64,000 nucleotides of DNA from Pseudomonas sp. B21_DOA (GTDB lineage Bacteria; Pseudomonadota; Gammaproteobacteria; Pseudomonadales; Pseudomonadaceae): assembly GCA_030544685.1 (NCBI GenBank), contig CP086683.1, positions 3,658,001 to 3,722,000 on the forward strand, written 5' to 3'. Below are positions 52,741-60,673 of this stretch, piece after piece. The notes under the pieces were generated by a model, which searched no databases, was not told where the DNA came from, and was given only the letters and a program-made list of their open reading frames with translations. Position 1 is the first letter of the stretch. Each line of letters starts with the position of its first letter. Position numbers and translations under genes: made by a program.

Positions 52741-53856
52741 TCAAGGGCTTGCATGACATACCTCGTGCAAGCCCTTTGTTCTTTTTCCGCAATCAAAAAA
52801 TCTTTTCCGCAATTCGTGACCGTTAGTCACTTCGTAGGGGTGACCTTCATCCCCTCGCATTCTGATGTACTGCTCAGTCATACCGACTGTTGTGTGCCCG
52901 AGCTGGTCCCGAGCCTCTCGGATGCTGCCTGTCGACTCCTCCTTATCCGTCGCTGCTTTAGCTCTCAAGTCGCGCATCTGAAATTCTGCCTTTGGAATTC
53001 CGGCTGCTTCCCTGGCGTCATCGAACCTTTTCCTGAGCATACTGGGCGTCATCGGCTGCCCAGAGTCGATAACTACCAGACGTGTTGATCTGATTTTGTG
53101 TCCGGCCTTTCGCTCCATGATTCGATCGATCACGATTTTGAGTTCACCAATAATCTCGATCCTTCGCTTAGCCCCGGTCTTGCCTTGCTGTACGGAAAGC
53201 TTCCCGTCTTTTATGTCGCGCTCATCCATCTTTAATGTGTCTGCGACTCTCTGTCCTGTTAGATAGAAAAGGTCCAAAGCATCTCTCAATGGTTGATCGG
53301 CATGCTGGTAGGCTCTGGCAAGAACGTCATCTTCGACATATATGTCGCGACCGCTTTCTTTATTGCCCTTCACGCCTGAGCAAGGATTAGCCAGTGAGGT
53401 ATAGCCATTCTCGCGAGCAAAGTTCCAGATGGAACTGAGTAACGCTTTCTCCCGATTTGCACGAATAGGGGCTGTCTTACCGCGATGACGAAGGTACTGG
53501 CTGACATGTTTCGGTTCGATAGCCTCTAGAGGAGCGGGTGGATCGTTGAAGAATAGGAGAAGGTTTTTCAGTTCGCGGGCGTTGTCCTTCTGGGTGGCGT
53601 GGGCTTTTGTGGGAACTACCTCGTTCATATATAGCTCGGCCACGTAAGCAAAAGTAAGAACGGTTTGCGTCAATGCTTGTGAAACTCGGCTTTTTTCGAG
53701 CTTTGCGTACTCCAAGATGGCTAGGCCGTAATCGGTACCTAGCGGGATTTCCTTGCGTGGTTTCCCGCCAGTGTCATAAAGATAATAGATGGTGCTGCCG
53801 CGTTTTCGCTCGCGCAGGCGAGGAATGCTTCCCGGCTTTGTTGGTCTTCGTCCCAT
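52741..53856 (-). CDS. int: Tyrosine-type phage integrase
   Basis: A 371-residue lambda-type integrase. An N-terminal arm-binding part (MGRRPTKPGSIPRLRERKRG) is followed by a core-binding domain. Catalytic residues: Arg in FYLTGQRVADTLK, the second Arg in FQMRDLRAKAATDK (the usual His of HxxR is Arg), His in QLGHTTVGMTEQYIRMRG, and Tyr in the same motif. The 3' end abuts the tRNA-Leu core, as expected for a tRNA-targeting integrase. The DUF4224 gene upstream is directly adjacent. Confidence 0.92.
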   Translation of the reverse strand: MGRRPTKPGSIPRLRERKRGSTIYYLYDTGGKPRKEIPLGTDYGLAILEYAKLEKSRVSQALTQTVLTFAYVAELYMNEVVPTKAHATQKDNARELKNLLLFFNDPPAPLEAIEPKHVSQYLRHRGKTAPIRANREKALLSSIWNFARENGYTSLANPCSGVKGNKESGRDIYVEDDVLARAYQHADQPLRDALDLFYLTGQRVADTLKMDERDIKDGKLSVQQGKTGAKRRIEIIGELKIVIDRIMERKAGHKIRSTRLVVIDSGQPMTPSMLRKRFDDAREAAGIPKAEFQMRDLRAKAATDKEESTGSIREARDQLGHTTVGMTEQYIRMRGDEGHPYEVTNGHELRKRFFDCGKRTKGLHEVCHASP

Positions 53857-54093
53857 TTATCCCACCAAGCGAGGTTGCCAAGTCGGAGCTTCTGGCGCGC
53901 TTGTAGCTACTCCTGTTAGCGCCGAGGCAATCACGCAGGGCCAGCCATTGCGCTTGATGGTGTGACGAACGCCATTGCGCTTCAGCACAGTAATCTGACC
54001 TGCTTTGGTTTTAGCTCCAGTCAGCTCGCAGACCTGTTCATGGCTAAGAAACTGAGTAATTTTGAATCTACCACCGCATGCGTAGTCACCCAT
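53857..54093 (-). CDS. DUF4224 protein, probable excisionase/regulator
   Basis: A 78-residue protein with FLSHEQVCELTGAKTKAGQI and TVLKRNGVRHTIKRNGWPCV, the DUF4224 pattern. Members sit next to phage integrases and probably work as excisionase or integrase regulators with a small winged-helix fold. The TAA directly precedes the integrase ATG. Only 35 bases separate its start from the chromosomal RidA gene, so the usual phage genes upstream of it are missing here. Confidence 0.8.
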   Translation of the reverse strand: MGDYACGGRFKITQFLSHEQVCELTGAKTKAGQITVLKRNGVRHTIKRNGWPCVIASALTGVATSAPEAPTWQPRLVG

Positions 54094-54128
54094 TTTAAGA
54101 TCTGGATATGCAGGTGGTTGTCAGAAGG

Positions 54129-54520
54129 TTATCGCTCTACTGCGACGCACTTGATCTCCACGAGAAGGCCAGGTCGAGCTAATTCACTGACACCAATGCA
54201 GGTCCATGCACAAGTACTTCTCGGAAAGACTTTATCCTTTACGCGTCTGAAAATTGGCATGTGACGGTGCATGTCGACGTGGTAAGTTGTCATTTCTACG
54301 ACATCTTCAAATTTACAGCCACCTGCCTCCAAAACGATCCGAAGATTGTCCCATGCAGCTAAAAACTGCTGCTCAGGTTCTTCAATGACGGATAATTCCG
54401 GCGTCCTGCCTACCTGACCCGCGCAGTAGAGAGTTTTCCTACCTTTACTGCTGGTGCATAACCCGCGCGCTCGTAGATCAATCTCATGCCATCTGGAACA
54501 ATGATCTGACGGTCAGTCAT
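54129..54520 (-). pseudogene. RidA-family (YjgF/UK114) protein, one frameshift; first chromosomal gene
   Basis: MTDRQIIVPDGMRLIYERAG leads to YAPAVKVGK; the frame is lost at TTTTCC 54434-54439. One base gives TLYCAGQVGRTPELSVIEEP and on through LEAGGCKFEDVVEMTTYHVD to GLLVEIKCVAVER, about 130 residues. RidA proteins hydrolyse reactive enamine/imine intermediates; this one has the conserved Arg near STCAW as usual. It ends 35 bases from the integrase module. Confidence 0.82.
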
Positions 54521-54752
54521 GATTGCGGAGCCCCAAGTTAGAACGGTTACGAAAGCTAACTCAGGGGCCAGAGCCGCGTCCACTCAGTTCACTTCTCATC
54601 TATTAATCAACCCCACAGGTGCTTTTAGCCGCTGCTGAGTCTTGTTGAACTCATTACCTAATGTGGCTACCTCGATCGATGCAAAAGGCGCGAGCCGGTA
54701 GCGTTACTGATCAGAAGCATTTCGATGGTTGGTTCGCTGCTAGGCTGGCTCG

Positions 54753-55406
54753 TCAGTTCGTGTCGTCATCACCTTGAAATATATCTGCGTAAAGTCGCGC
54801 GACTGTAGGGGTAAGGTTACGACCGGTAGGAATGAGAAAGTCGGCGTGTGGTGCGAGCCGTTTTACGTAGATGACTTCGTAAACCCTGCGCACGATTCCA
54901 GGTGCTGTTTCTTCCCGGTCCAAGCCAGGCATTATCCCTACCGCTTTGTAACCGGCTTGCTCCAGTGCTTGTTGCATATACGGCGTGCGGGTTGTTGCCA
55001 TGCCATAGATCAGCCCCGCGCCCATGAACGTGCCGATTTTTTCTCCCAGGTCCTGGGCCGCAACGGCCAGTCTGGCTTGTCTGTGCGGTTTGGCTACCGC
55101 GCCGACCCGCCCGAAAATAACGTCAGCACCGTCAATTTTTTCCCACGTGGCGATAGCGACAATCTCATCGTTCTGGCGGACGACGGTAGCGAATATGCCT
55201 CGATCCGGATCGTCTTCGAGCACCACGTTGTCTGCGTAGAACTGCTGGTCCAGAAACGGGCTTGCCAACCCCACCGAAATGGAGGGAAACCATGTCCGGA
55301 AAAAATCTGTCGCGACATTGATCTCCTCACGTTTCAGGTAATCCCAACTGTAGCCATAGGGTAAATCGGTGAAGCTGCGAATTTGCTCGATCGTTGGCCA
55401 TTTCAT
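54753..55406 (-). CDS. GNAT-family N-acetyltransferase
   Basis: A 217-residue protein; the start MKWPTIEQIRSFTDLPYGYS at 55406 is chosen over the upstream frame. The core reads GIFATVVRQNDEIVAIATWE, then VGAVAKPHRQARLAVAAQDL (acetyl-CoA loop region) and AGLIYGMATTRTPYMQQALE, EQAGYKAVGIMPG, a GNAT-like layout. Substrate unknown. The interval 54521-54752 contains no gene. Confidence 0.7.
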   Translation of the reverse strand: MKWPTIEQIRSFTDLPYGYSWDYLKREEINVATDFFRTWFPSISVGLASPFLDQQFYADNVVLEDDPDRGIFATVVRQNDEIVAIATWEKIDGADVIFGRVGAVAKPHRQARLAVAAQDLGEKIGTFMGAGLIYGMATTRTPYMQQALEQAGYKAVGIMPGLDREETAPGIVRRVYEVIYVKRLAPHADFLIPTGRNLTPTVARLYADIFQGDDDTN

Positions 55407-55452
55407 GCGGTTCTGCTCGTTTGTCTGATTGCTTCGATAAGTGGCGCCGGGG

Positions 55453-55785
55453 TCAGGCCCGAGGGTCAGGGTTATTGGCGGGTGCCGGGGCATGCCTGGC
55501 GGCGATCTGCCTGTGGCGCTCGACCACTTCGCCAATGACCAACTGCATCAGCCTCTGCACGATGGCCGTATCCAGCTCGGCCTCCTGAGCAAGTGCTGCC
55601 AGACGCTGGTATTGCTGCTGCTCTCTGGCCTCGTCTACCGCAGGCAACTGATATCGGGCCTTGAGCAATCCGACCTCATCGGTACAGCGAAACCGTTCCG
55701 CGAGCAGGTGGATGAGGGCGGCGTCGATATTGTCGATGGTTTTCCTGAATGTTGAGAGTTGACGCGCGATGTCGGAGTTTTCCAT
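55453..55785 (-). CDS. Chorismate mutase (AroQ/PchB type)
   Basis: A 110-residue helical protein: MENSDIARQLSTFRKTIDNI, DAALIHLLAERFRCTDEVGL, then KARYQLPAVDEAREQQQYQR and a C-terminal VQRLMQLVIGEVVERHRQIA. The Arg in the first helix, the KARYQLPA Lys/Arg pair and the following helix are as in AroQ-class mutases and isochorismate-pyruvate lyases. It could make prephenate or act in salicylate metabolism. In the same direction as its neighbours. Confidence 0.85.
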   Translation of the reverse strand: MENSDIARQLSTFRKTIDNIDAALIHLLAERFRCTDEVGLLKARYQLPAVDEAREQQQYQRLAALAQEAELDTAIVQRLMQLVIGEVVERHRQIAARHAPAPANNPDPRA

Positions 55786-55819
55786 GAATGACCTCGTGAC
55801 AGGTGTTCGAAAGAGCTTC

Positions 55820-56670
55820 TCAATGATTCGTCTGCTGAGCAAAAACCGACCAGTCCTTGTCGCCATCTCCCCTGGCTACCGCCGACGTCATTTTCAATCG
55901 CACGGCATCCGCCGCTGGCAACTCCAGCCCCTTGAGACGACCCGCATCGATCGCCAGATTCATATCCTTGAGGCCAAGCGACAGTTTGAATCCCGGTTCA
56001 AAATTGCTGCTGACGATGTTCCGCCCATAACGTTGATAACTGGGGCAGGCGAACAGGGTCTGGGTCATGAGCTTGATGAAAATCGAAGGGCTCAGTCCGT
56101 GGCGTTGAACGAGCCCGCTGGCTTCGCCCAGCGACTGGATGGCTTGGGTGATCATCATGTTGCCGGCGATTTTCGCGATACAGGCCTGTTCAGGTTGGTG
56201 GCCCAGATACCAGGTTTTTTCCCGAGCAGGTCGAACAGCGGTTGGACGGTCGAGACAGCAGCCTGCGATCCGGCCGCCAGGATATTCAACTCGCCCTTGG
56301 CCGCCACGGCTGGCACGCCGAACACCGGCGCCGCGATCAATGGCATGCCGACGGCTTCATGTTCGCGCTGCAACTCCAACATCAGCGAAGGCGACAAGGT
56401 CGACATCACGACATGCACGCAAGCTTTGTCTGCAGTTTCCAGAACAGCGCTGGCGAGCAGCACTTGCCTGACAGCGGCATCATCGGCCAGAAGAGTGATG
56501 ACCACCTCTTGCTGGAACGCCGAGGCCGGCGATTCGATAACGCTGATGCCTTCGAGATCCTTGATCGCCGCGTGACTGCGGTTCCATGCCGAGACGTGAT
56601 GGCCTGCGCGGACGAGCAGCGGAATGATCGCTCTGCCCATGCTTCCAACTCCGATAAAACCAATCTTCAT
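55820..56670 (-). pseudogene. 3-hydroxyisobutyrate-dehydrogenase-like NAD(P) oxidoreductase, one frameshift
   Basis: MKIGFIGVGSMGRAIIPLLV is the Rossmann GxGxMG dinucleotide site; WNRSHAAIKDLE and LLADDAAVRQVLLASAVLE follow, and SMLPSLM-type substrate motif occurs as MSTLSPSLMLELQREHEAVG. At T6 56215-56220 (A6 on the coding strand) the frame is lost. A7 gives KKTWYLGHQPEQACIAKIAG and NMMITQAIQSLGEASGLVQR, restoring 283 residues with the catalytic Lys in AKIAGN. Diverges from a LysR gene, probably its regulator. Confidence 0.85.
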
Positions 56671-56788
56671 TTGCAGTCTCCGGTTGGTATTCGACGACGG
56701 TGAATGCAGACAAGTATGTCGGGCACGGGATTGCTACGGCACTGCCATTGCTGCACTCTCACTGTTCATTTTTGTACGGGGGCAGAGC

Positions 56789-57649
56789 ATGGACTGGAGT
56801 GATGTGCGGGTCTTTCTCGCGATTGCCCGCAGCGGGTCATTGGGCGCTGCCGCCAAGCTGTTGGGGGTCAGCCATCCGACCGTGGGACGGCGCTTGCAGG
56901 TGTTGGAACAGTCCAGTGGCCAACCCGTTTTCCTGCGTACCAACCAAGGTCTCGTGTTGACCGACAGCGGCGAGAAGCTCTTCAGCCTCGCGCAGGAAAT
57001 GGAGCAAAGTGCGTTGGCCATCGAAAGGCGCCTCGCGGGGGACAGCGCACAGCCCGAAGGTGTGCTGCGCATTTCCTGCGCTGACTGGTTCGCCTGTTAT
57101 GTCCTGGCCCCGGTGCTGAGTGAACTGGGCCGGCGTTATCCATTGATCGTGCCCGAGGTCATTGCCGGGCATCGATTGTTTGATCTGGCTCGCCGCGACG
57201 CCGACATCGCGTTTCGAATCGTTCCGTTCACCGAACCCGATATCGTGCATCGCAAGCTGATCTCCCTGACTTACGGGTTATACGCAGCCGTTGGATCTGC
57301 TGACCCTGAGCCACAGGGCGCCGGGCTGGGTCTGATCACCATGAGTGTTGCCCAGTCCCATTATCCCGATGTGCAGTGGCTGCAGCAGCGTTACCCTCTG
57401 GCGCGTACCGTGTTTACCAGTAGCAGCCGCACAGTCCAGGCGCAAATGTGTGCGCAGGGGCAGGGCGTCGCGGTATTGCCCCGCGCTTTGGGCGACCAGT
57501 TGACGGCGCTGCGTCTGATCGATTCAGATGAACCGCCACCAGGCCGCGACATTTGGATGGGCTACCACCAGGACATGCGCCAGATGGACAGCCTGCGCGC
57601 GCTTGCCGACCTGGCCTCCGTCATGATCGGCACTCAGGCAGGCGTTTGA
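56789..57649 (+). CDS. LysR-family transcriptional regulator
   Basis: A 286-residue regulator: MDWSDVRVFLAIARSGSLGA, then AAKLLGVSHPTVGRRLQVLE is the LysR winged helix. The effector domain follows (GVLRISCADWFACYVLAPVL; LARRDADIAFRIVPFTEPDI; TRTVFTSS-type repeats). The start at 56789 has GGGGG upstream. The 118-base gap to the divergent dehydrogenase gene likely holds its operator. It ends next to the convergent MFS gene. Confidence 0.9.
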   Translation: MDWSDVRVFLAIARSGSLGAAAKLLGVSHPTVGRRLQVLEQSSGQPVFLRTNQGLVLTDSGEKLFSLAQEMEQSALAIERRLAGDSAQPEGVLRISCADWFACYVLAPVLSELGRRYPLIVPEVIAGHRLFDLARRDADIAFRIVPFTEPDIVHRKLISLTYGLYAAVGSADPEPQGAGLGLITMSVAQSHYPDVQWLQQRYPLARTVFTSSSRTVQAQMCAQGQGVAVLPRALGDQLTALRLIDSDEPPPGRDIWMGYHQDMRQMDSLRALADLASVMIGTQAGV

Positions 57650-57650
57650 T

Positions 57651-59108
57651 TCACTCTGCCGGGTGCATGGCCGCCGTTTGCAGCTCTGCAGCAGGTTGGC
57701 GCGCCAGACTCAGGCTCAGTCCTGCGCCTACGGCCAGACAGGCAGCGATGCACAGTACGGCGACGGTGAAGGCGTGGGTGATGGCCGCCGCGTCCGTGTC
57801 CTTGCCCAGAAGCGTGTAAAAAATGCCACCGATGATCGCCACGCTCAGTGCCGTGCTGATTTGCAGGGTGGAACTGGTGATGCCCGCAATCATGCCGGAA
57901 TACGCCGGTGCCACGCGTCCTGTGATCATGCGCATCAATGTCGGAAGGGCCAGTCCTTGTCCGAAGCCGATCAGAAAGAGAATCACGGCAAGGGACAGCG
58001 CAGAGGGCGTGACGGCCGTCGATGTGTGCGCCACGAGCCAGGCCAATAGCACGAACCCCAGCACTTCGAGTGACATTCCGAAGGGATTCACATAAGACCC
58101 CAGCAAACGCCTGAACAGATGGGTGGTGAGCGGCCCGAGCAAAAAACCTGCGCCGAATGGAAGGAAGACCAGACCTGCACTGAGTGGGCTCGTATGCAGC
58201 GCTCCCTGTAAATAGATGGAAAACAGCAGGAAGAACACACCGATTGCGTAGAAGGTCAGTGCGACGAGCAATGCCCGGCCCAGCCCGGGCGCACGCAGTG
58301 CAGCAGGGTTCAGCAACGGCGCGCCTTGCGCTTGGTACAAACGGGCTTCGTAGCGCCAGAACAGCCAGGCAAGCAGTGGCGCCGCCGCCAGCGACAGCCA
58401 GGCCCACAACGGCCAGCCCGCTTCACGTCCCTCGATCAGCGGAACGATCAGCGCCGCAAGCGTCACCATCGACAACAGCGTTCCACCCAGATCCAGCTTG
58501 CTGGTCTGGGGAGCGCGGGTTTCCTTGACCACGGGGATGGCGATCAGAATGACCAGCAACGCAATCGGTAGATTCACCAGAAATATCGCCCGCCAGCCCA
58601 AGTTCATCAGGTTGAGCGAGATCAGAATCCCGCCAAGTGCCTGGCCGACGACCGACGCCAAACCAAACACCGCACCGTACAGGCTCAACGCCAAGGGTTT
58701 TTCCGACTCAGGGAATATCGCCTGCACTGAAGCGAGTGCCTGCGGCGCCATGACAGCGGCCGTCACGCCTTGCAGCGAGCGTCCGGCGATCAACACCCAG
58801 GGTGACTCGGCGACACCGCAGATCAGTGAGGCGACGGCAAAGCCAATCAGGCCGACGAAGAACATTCTCATGCGGCCAAAGATGTCGCCAAGCCGTCCGC
58901 CGGTGATCAGTGTCACGGCATACAGCGCCGCGTAAGAAGAGATGATCAACTGTTCGGCAGAGGAGGCCGTGCCCAGCGATTGCTGAATCGAAGGCAGCGC
59001 TACGTTGACGATGAAGAAATCCAGCGGCGGCAAGAATGCACCGACCAACAGGATGGCGAACATCAGCCAGCGCCGCTGTTCCGGAAGGGCTACTATTTTC
59101 TCAGGCAT
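57651..59108 (-). CDS. MFS drug exporter, DHA2 (14-helix) family
   Basis: A 485-residue membrane protein with about 14 hydrophobic helices. DHA2 motifs: PLDFFIVNVALPSIQQSLG, LITGGRLGDIFGRMRMFFVG (motif A), and SLQGVTAAVMAPQALASVQA. The start MPEKIVALPEQRRW at 59108 has AAGGAGA upstream. It probably exports a toxic compound by proton antiport. Divergent from the SDR gene across a 222-base region with a TetR-type palindrome. Confidence 0.92.
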   Translation of the reverse strand: MPEKIVALPEQRRWLMFAILLVGAFLPPLDFFIVNVALPSIQQSLGTASSAEQLIISSYAALYAVTLITGGRLGDIFGRMRMFFVGLIGFAVASLICGVAESPWVLIAGRSLQGVTAAVMAPQALASVQAIFPESEKPLALSLYGAVFGLASVVGQALGGILISLNLMNLGWRAIFLVNLPIALLVILIAIPVVKETRAPQTSKLDLGGTLLSMVTLAALIVPLIEGREAGWPLWAWLSLAAAPLLAWLFWRYEARLYQAQGAPLLNPAALRAPGLGRALLVALTFYAIGVFFLLFSIYLQGALHTSPLSAGLVFLPFGAGFLLGPLTTHLFRRLLGSYVNPFGMSLEVLGFVLLAWLVAHTSTAVTPSALSLAVILFLIGFGQGLALPTLMRMITGRVAPAYSGMIAGITSSTLQISTALSVAIIGGIFYTLLGKDTDAAAITHAFTVAVLCIAACLAVGAGLSLSLARQPAAELQTAAMHPAE

Positions 59109-59215
59109 AAGGTCTCCTTTCTGAAACCCTTCGGCTCCAGAATATTTTCGATTGCGAGTCATGCTTTGAATAAGCTGACTTCAATCTAAACGATCAAACC
59201 CTGGCTGACGCCTCA

Positions 59216-59244
59216 CATAAATGAACGGCCAATGTTCATTTATG
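59216..59244. promoter_or_regulatory. TetR-type operator between exporter and SDR genes
   Basis: CATAAATGAAC, 7 bases, GTTCATTTATG: a perfect inverted repeat with 11-bp arms, the geometry and ATGAAC/GTTCAT core common for TetR-family sites. No TetR gene is in the window, so the regulator is elsewhere. It is placed to control both divergent genes. Confidence 0.75.
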
Positions 59245-59330
59245 GCAGTGCCGCTGCGCCCCTGCCTCCTCGCAAAATGGCCGCACTGTGGTTCCAGTCG
59301 AGCCACACAACCGAAATCGAGGAGTCAGTT

Positions 59331-60088
59331 ATGTCAGGTAAATTCGCTGATCAGGTCGCAGTCGTCACCGGCGCGTCCACCGGGATCGGATTTGCGATTG
59401 CACAGGGTTTGATTGCCGAGGGCGCCAGGCGCGTTTACATCACCGGGCGTTCTGCAGCCACGCTGGAGGCTGCGGTGGCCAAGCTTGGCGACAGGGCGGT
59501 CGCGGTCATTTCCGATGTCGCGCGCCAGGTTGATCTGGACGAGCTCAAGGCGACGATCGAGGCGCACGACGATCAACTGGACTCAGTGTTTGCCAATGCG
59601 GGTATTTGTGAAAAGAACCCGCTGGGCGAGACCACCGAGGCCGCCTATTTCAACATGTTCGACATCAACGTAAAGGAGTCTTTTTTACTGTACAGACGTT
59701 GATGCCATTGTTGAAAAATGGCGCTTCGATCGTACTGACGGCCTCTATCTGTTCCAGCAATGGCATGGAAGGACTGAGCCTCTACAACGCCTCCAAAGCC
59801 GCGGTACGTTCCTTTGCCAGGACGTGGGCCAACGAACTCAAAGGTCGCAAGATCAGAGCGAATGTCCTGAGCCCTGGCTTCACCCGCACGCCACTGATGG
59901 ATAACGGCTTGAAGATGAGCGAAAGCGACGTCGCCGCGCTGCGTCAGCACGTCGAGCAGATCACGCCATTGGGGTACATGGCCGAGCCTGAAGAAATCGC
60001 CTCGTCGGCGCTGTTTCTTGCGTCGGCCGATGCGAAATATGTCAACGGTGTGGAGTTGATGGTCGACGGCGGCCTGTCGCAGATCTGA
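59331..60088 (+). pseudogene. Short-chain dehydrogenase/reductase, one frameshift
   Basis: MSGKFADQVAVVTGASTGIG (TGxxxGIG cofactor site), FANAGI and, after a missing T in T6 59681-59686, FFTVQTLMPLLKNGASIVLT, ASICSSNGMEGLSLYNASKA (YxxxK active site) and SPGFTRTPLMDNGLKMSESD. Restored length 252 residues. A classical SDR acting on an unknown alcohol or ketone. It shares a divergent control region with the MFS exporter. Confidence 0.87.
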
Positions 60089-60166
60089 CCACGTGCTCAA
60101 CCGTAGCGCAGCCCTCGCGCAGGGCTGCCTTCCTCGCTTATGCGCAGCCCCTGCAGGAACCTCATC

Positions 60167-60673
60167 ATGAACAATGAACAACTGACAGCCCGACTGGACG
60201 CCCTGGAAAGTCGCGCCGCCATCGAGTCGCTGATCAGCGCCTACGCCAATGCTTTCGACCGCATCGACGCCTCGCTTCTTAGCTCAATCTGGCACGAAGA
60301 GTCGACATTGGATCTACCGGGTTTTGGCCAGGCTGGAAACCGTGACGAAATCCTGGCGATGGCGCAAAACAGCTGGCGCCAGATGCCCCATATGCACCAC
60401 TGGATGGCCAACCCGCTGATTGAAATCGAGGGTGACAGCGCAGTGGGCACGGTAGCTGCGGATTGCCTGTTTCATGACATTGAAAAAGGCCCGGTGCAAG
60501 TCAGCGGTCTTTACCACGACAGGTTTGAACGTCGGGACGGAAAGTGGGCCTTCCTGTCACGTCGTTTTGAAATGCATTTCCTGACGCCGTTAAAAGATTG
60601 GGTACCCGCAGCGGGCGAAGAACAGTTTGCACCGTTCGAGCAGCTCAAGGGAACGACAGCGAAAAACGAATAG
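60167..60673 (+). CDS. SnoaL-like (NTF2-fold) protein
   Basis: A 168-residue protein: MNNEQLTARLDALESRAAIE, SLISAYANAFDRIDASLLSS, IWHEESTLDLPGFGQAGNRD and MHHWMANPLIEIEGDSAVGT belong to the SnoaL-like NTF2 superfamily that includes small isomerases and dehydratases. It follows the SDR gene and probably works with it on the same compound. Its 3' end overlaps the convergent kinase gene by 29 bases. Confidence 0.82.
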   Translation: MNNEQLTARLDALESRAAIESLISAYANAFDRIDASLLSSIWHEESTLDLPGFGQAGNRDEILAMAQNSWRQMPHMHHWMANPLIEIEGDSAVGTVAADCLFHDIEKGPVQVSGLYHDRFERRDGKWAFLSRRFEMHFLTPLKDWVPAAGEEQFAPFEQLKGTTAKNE

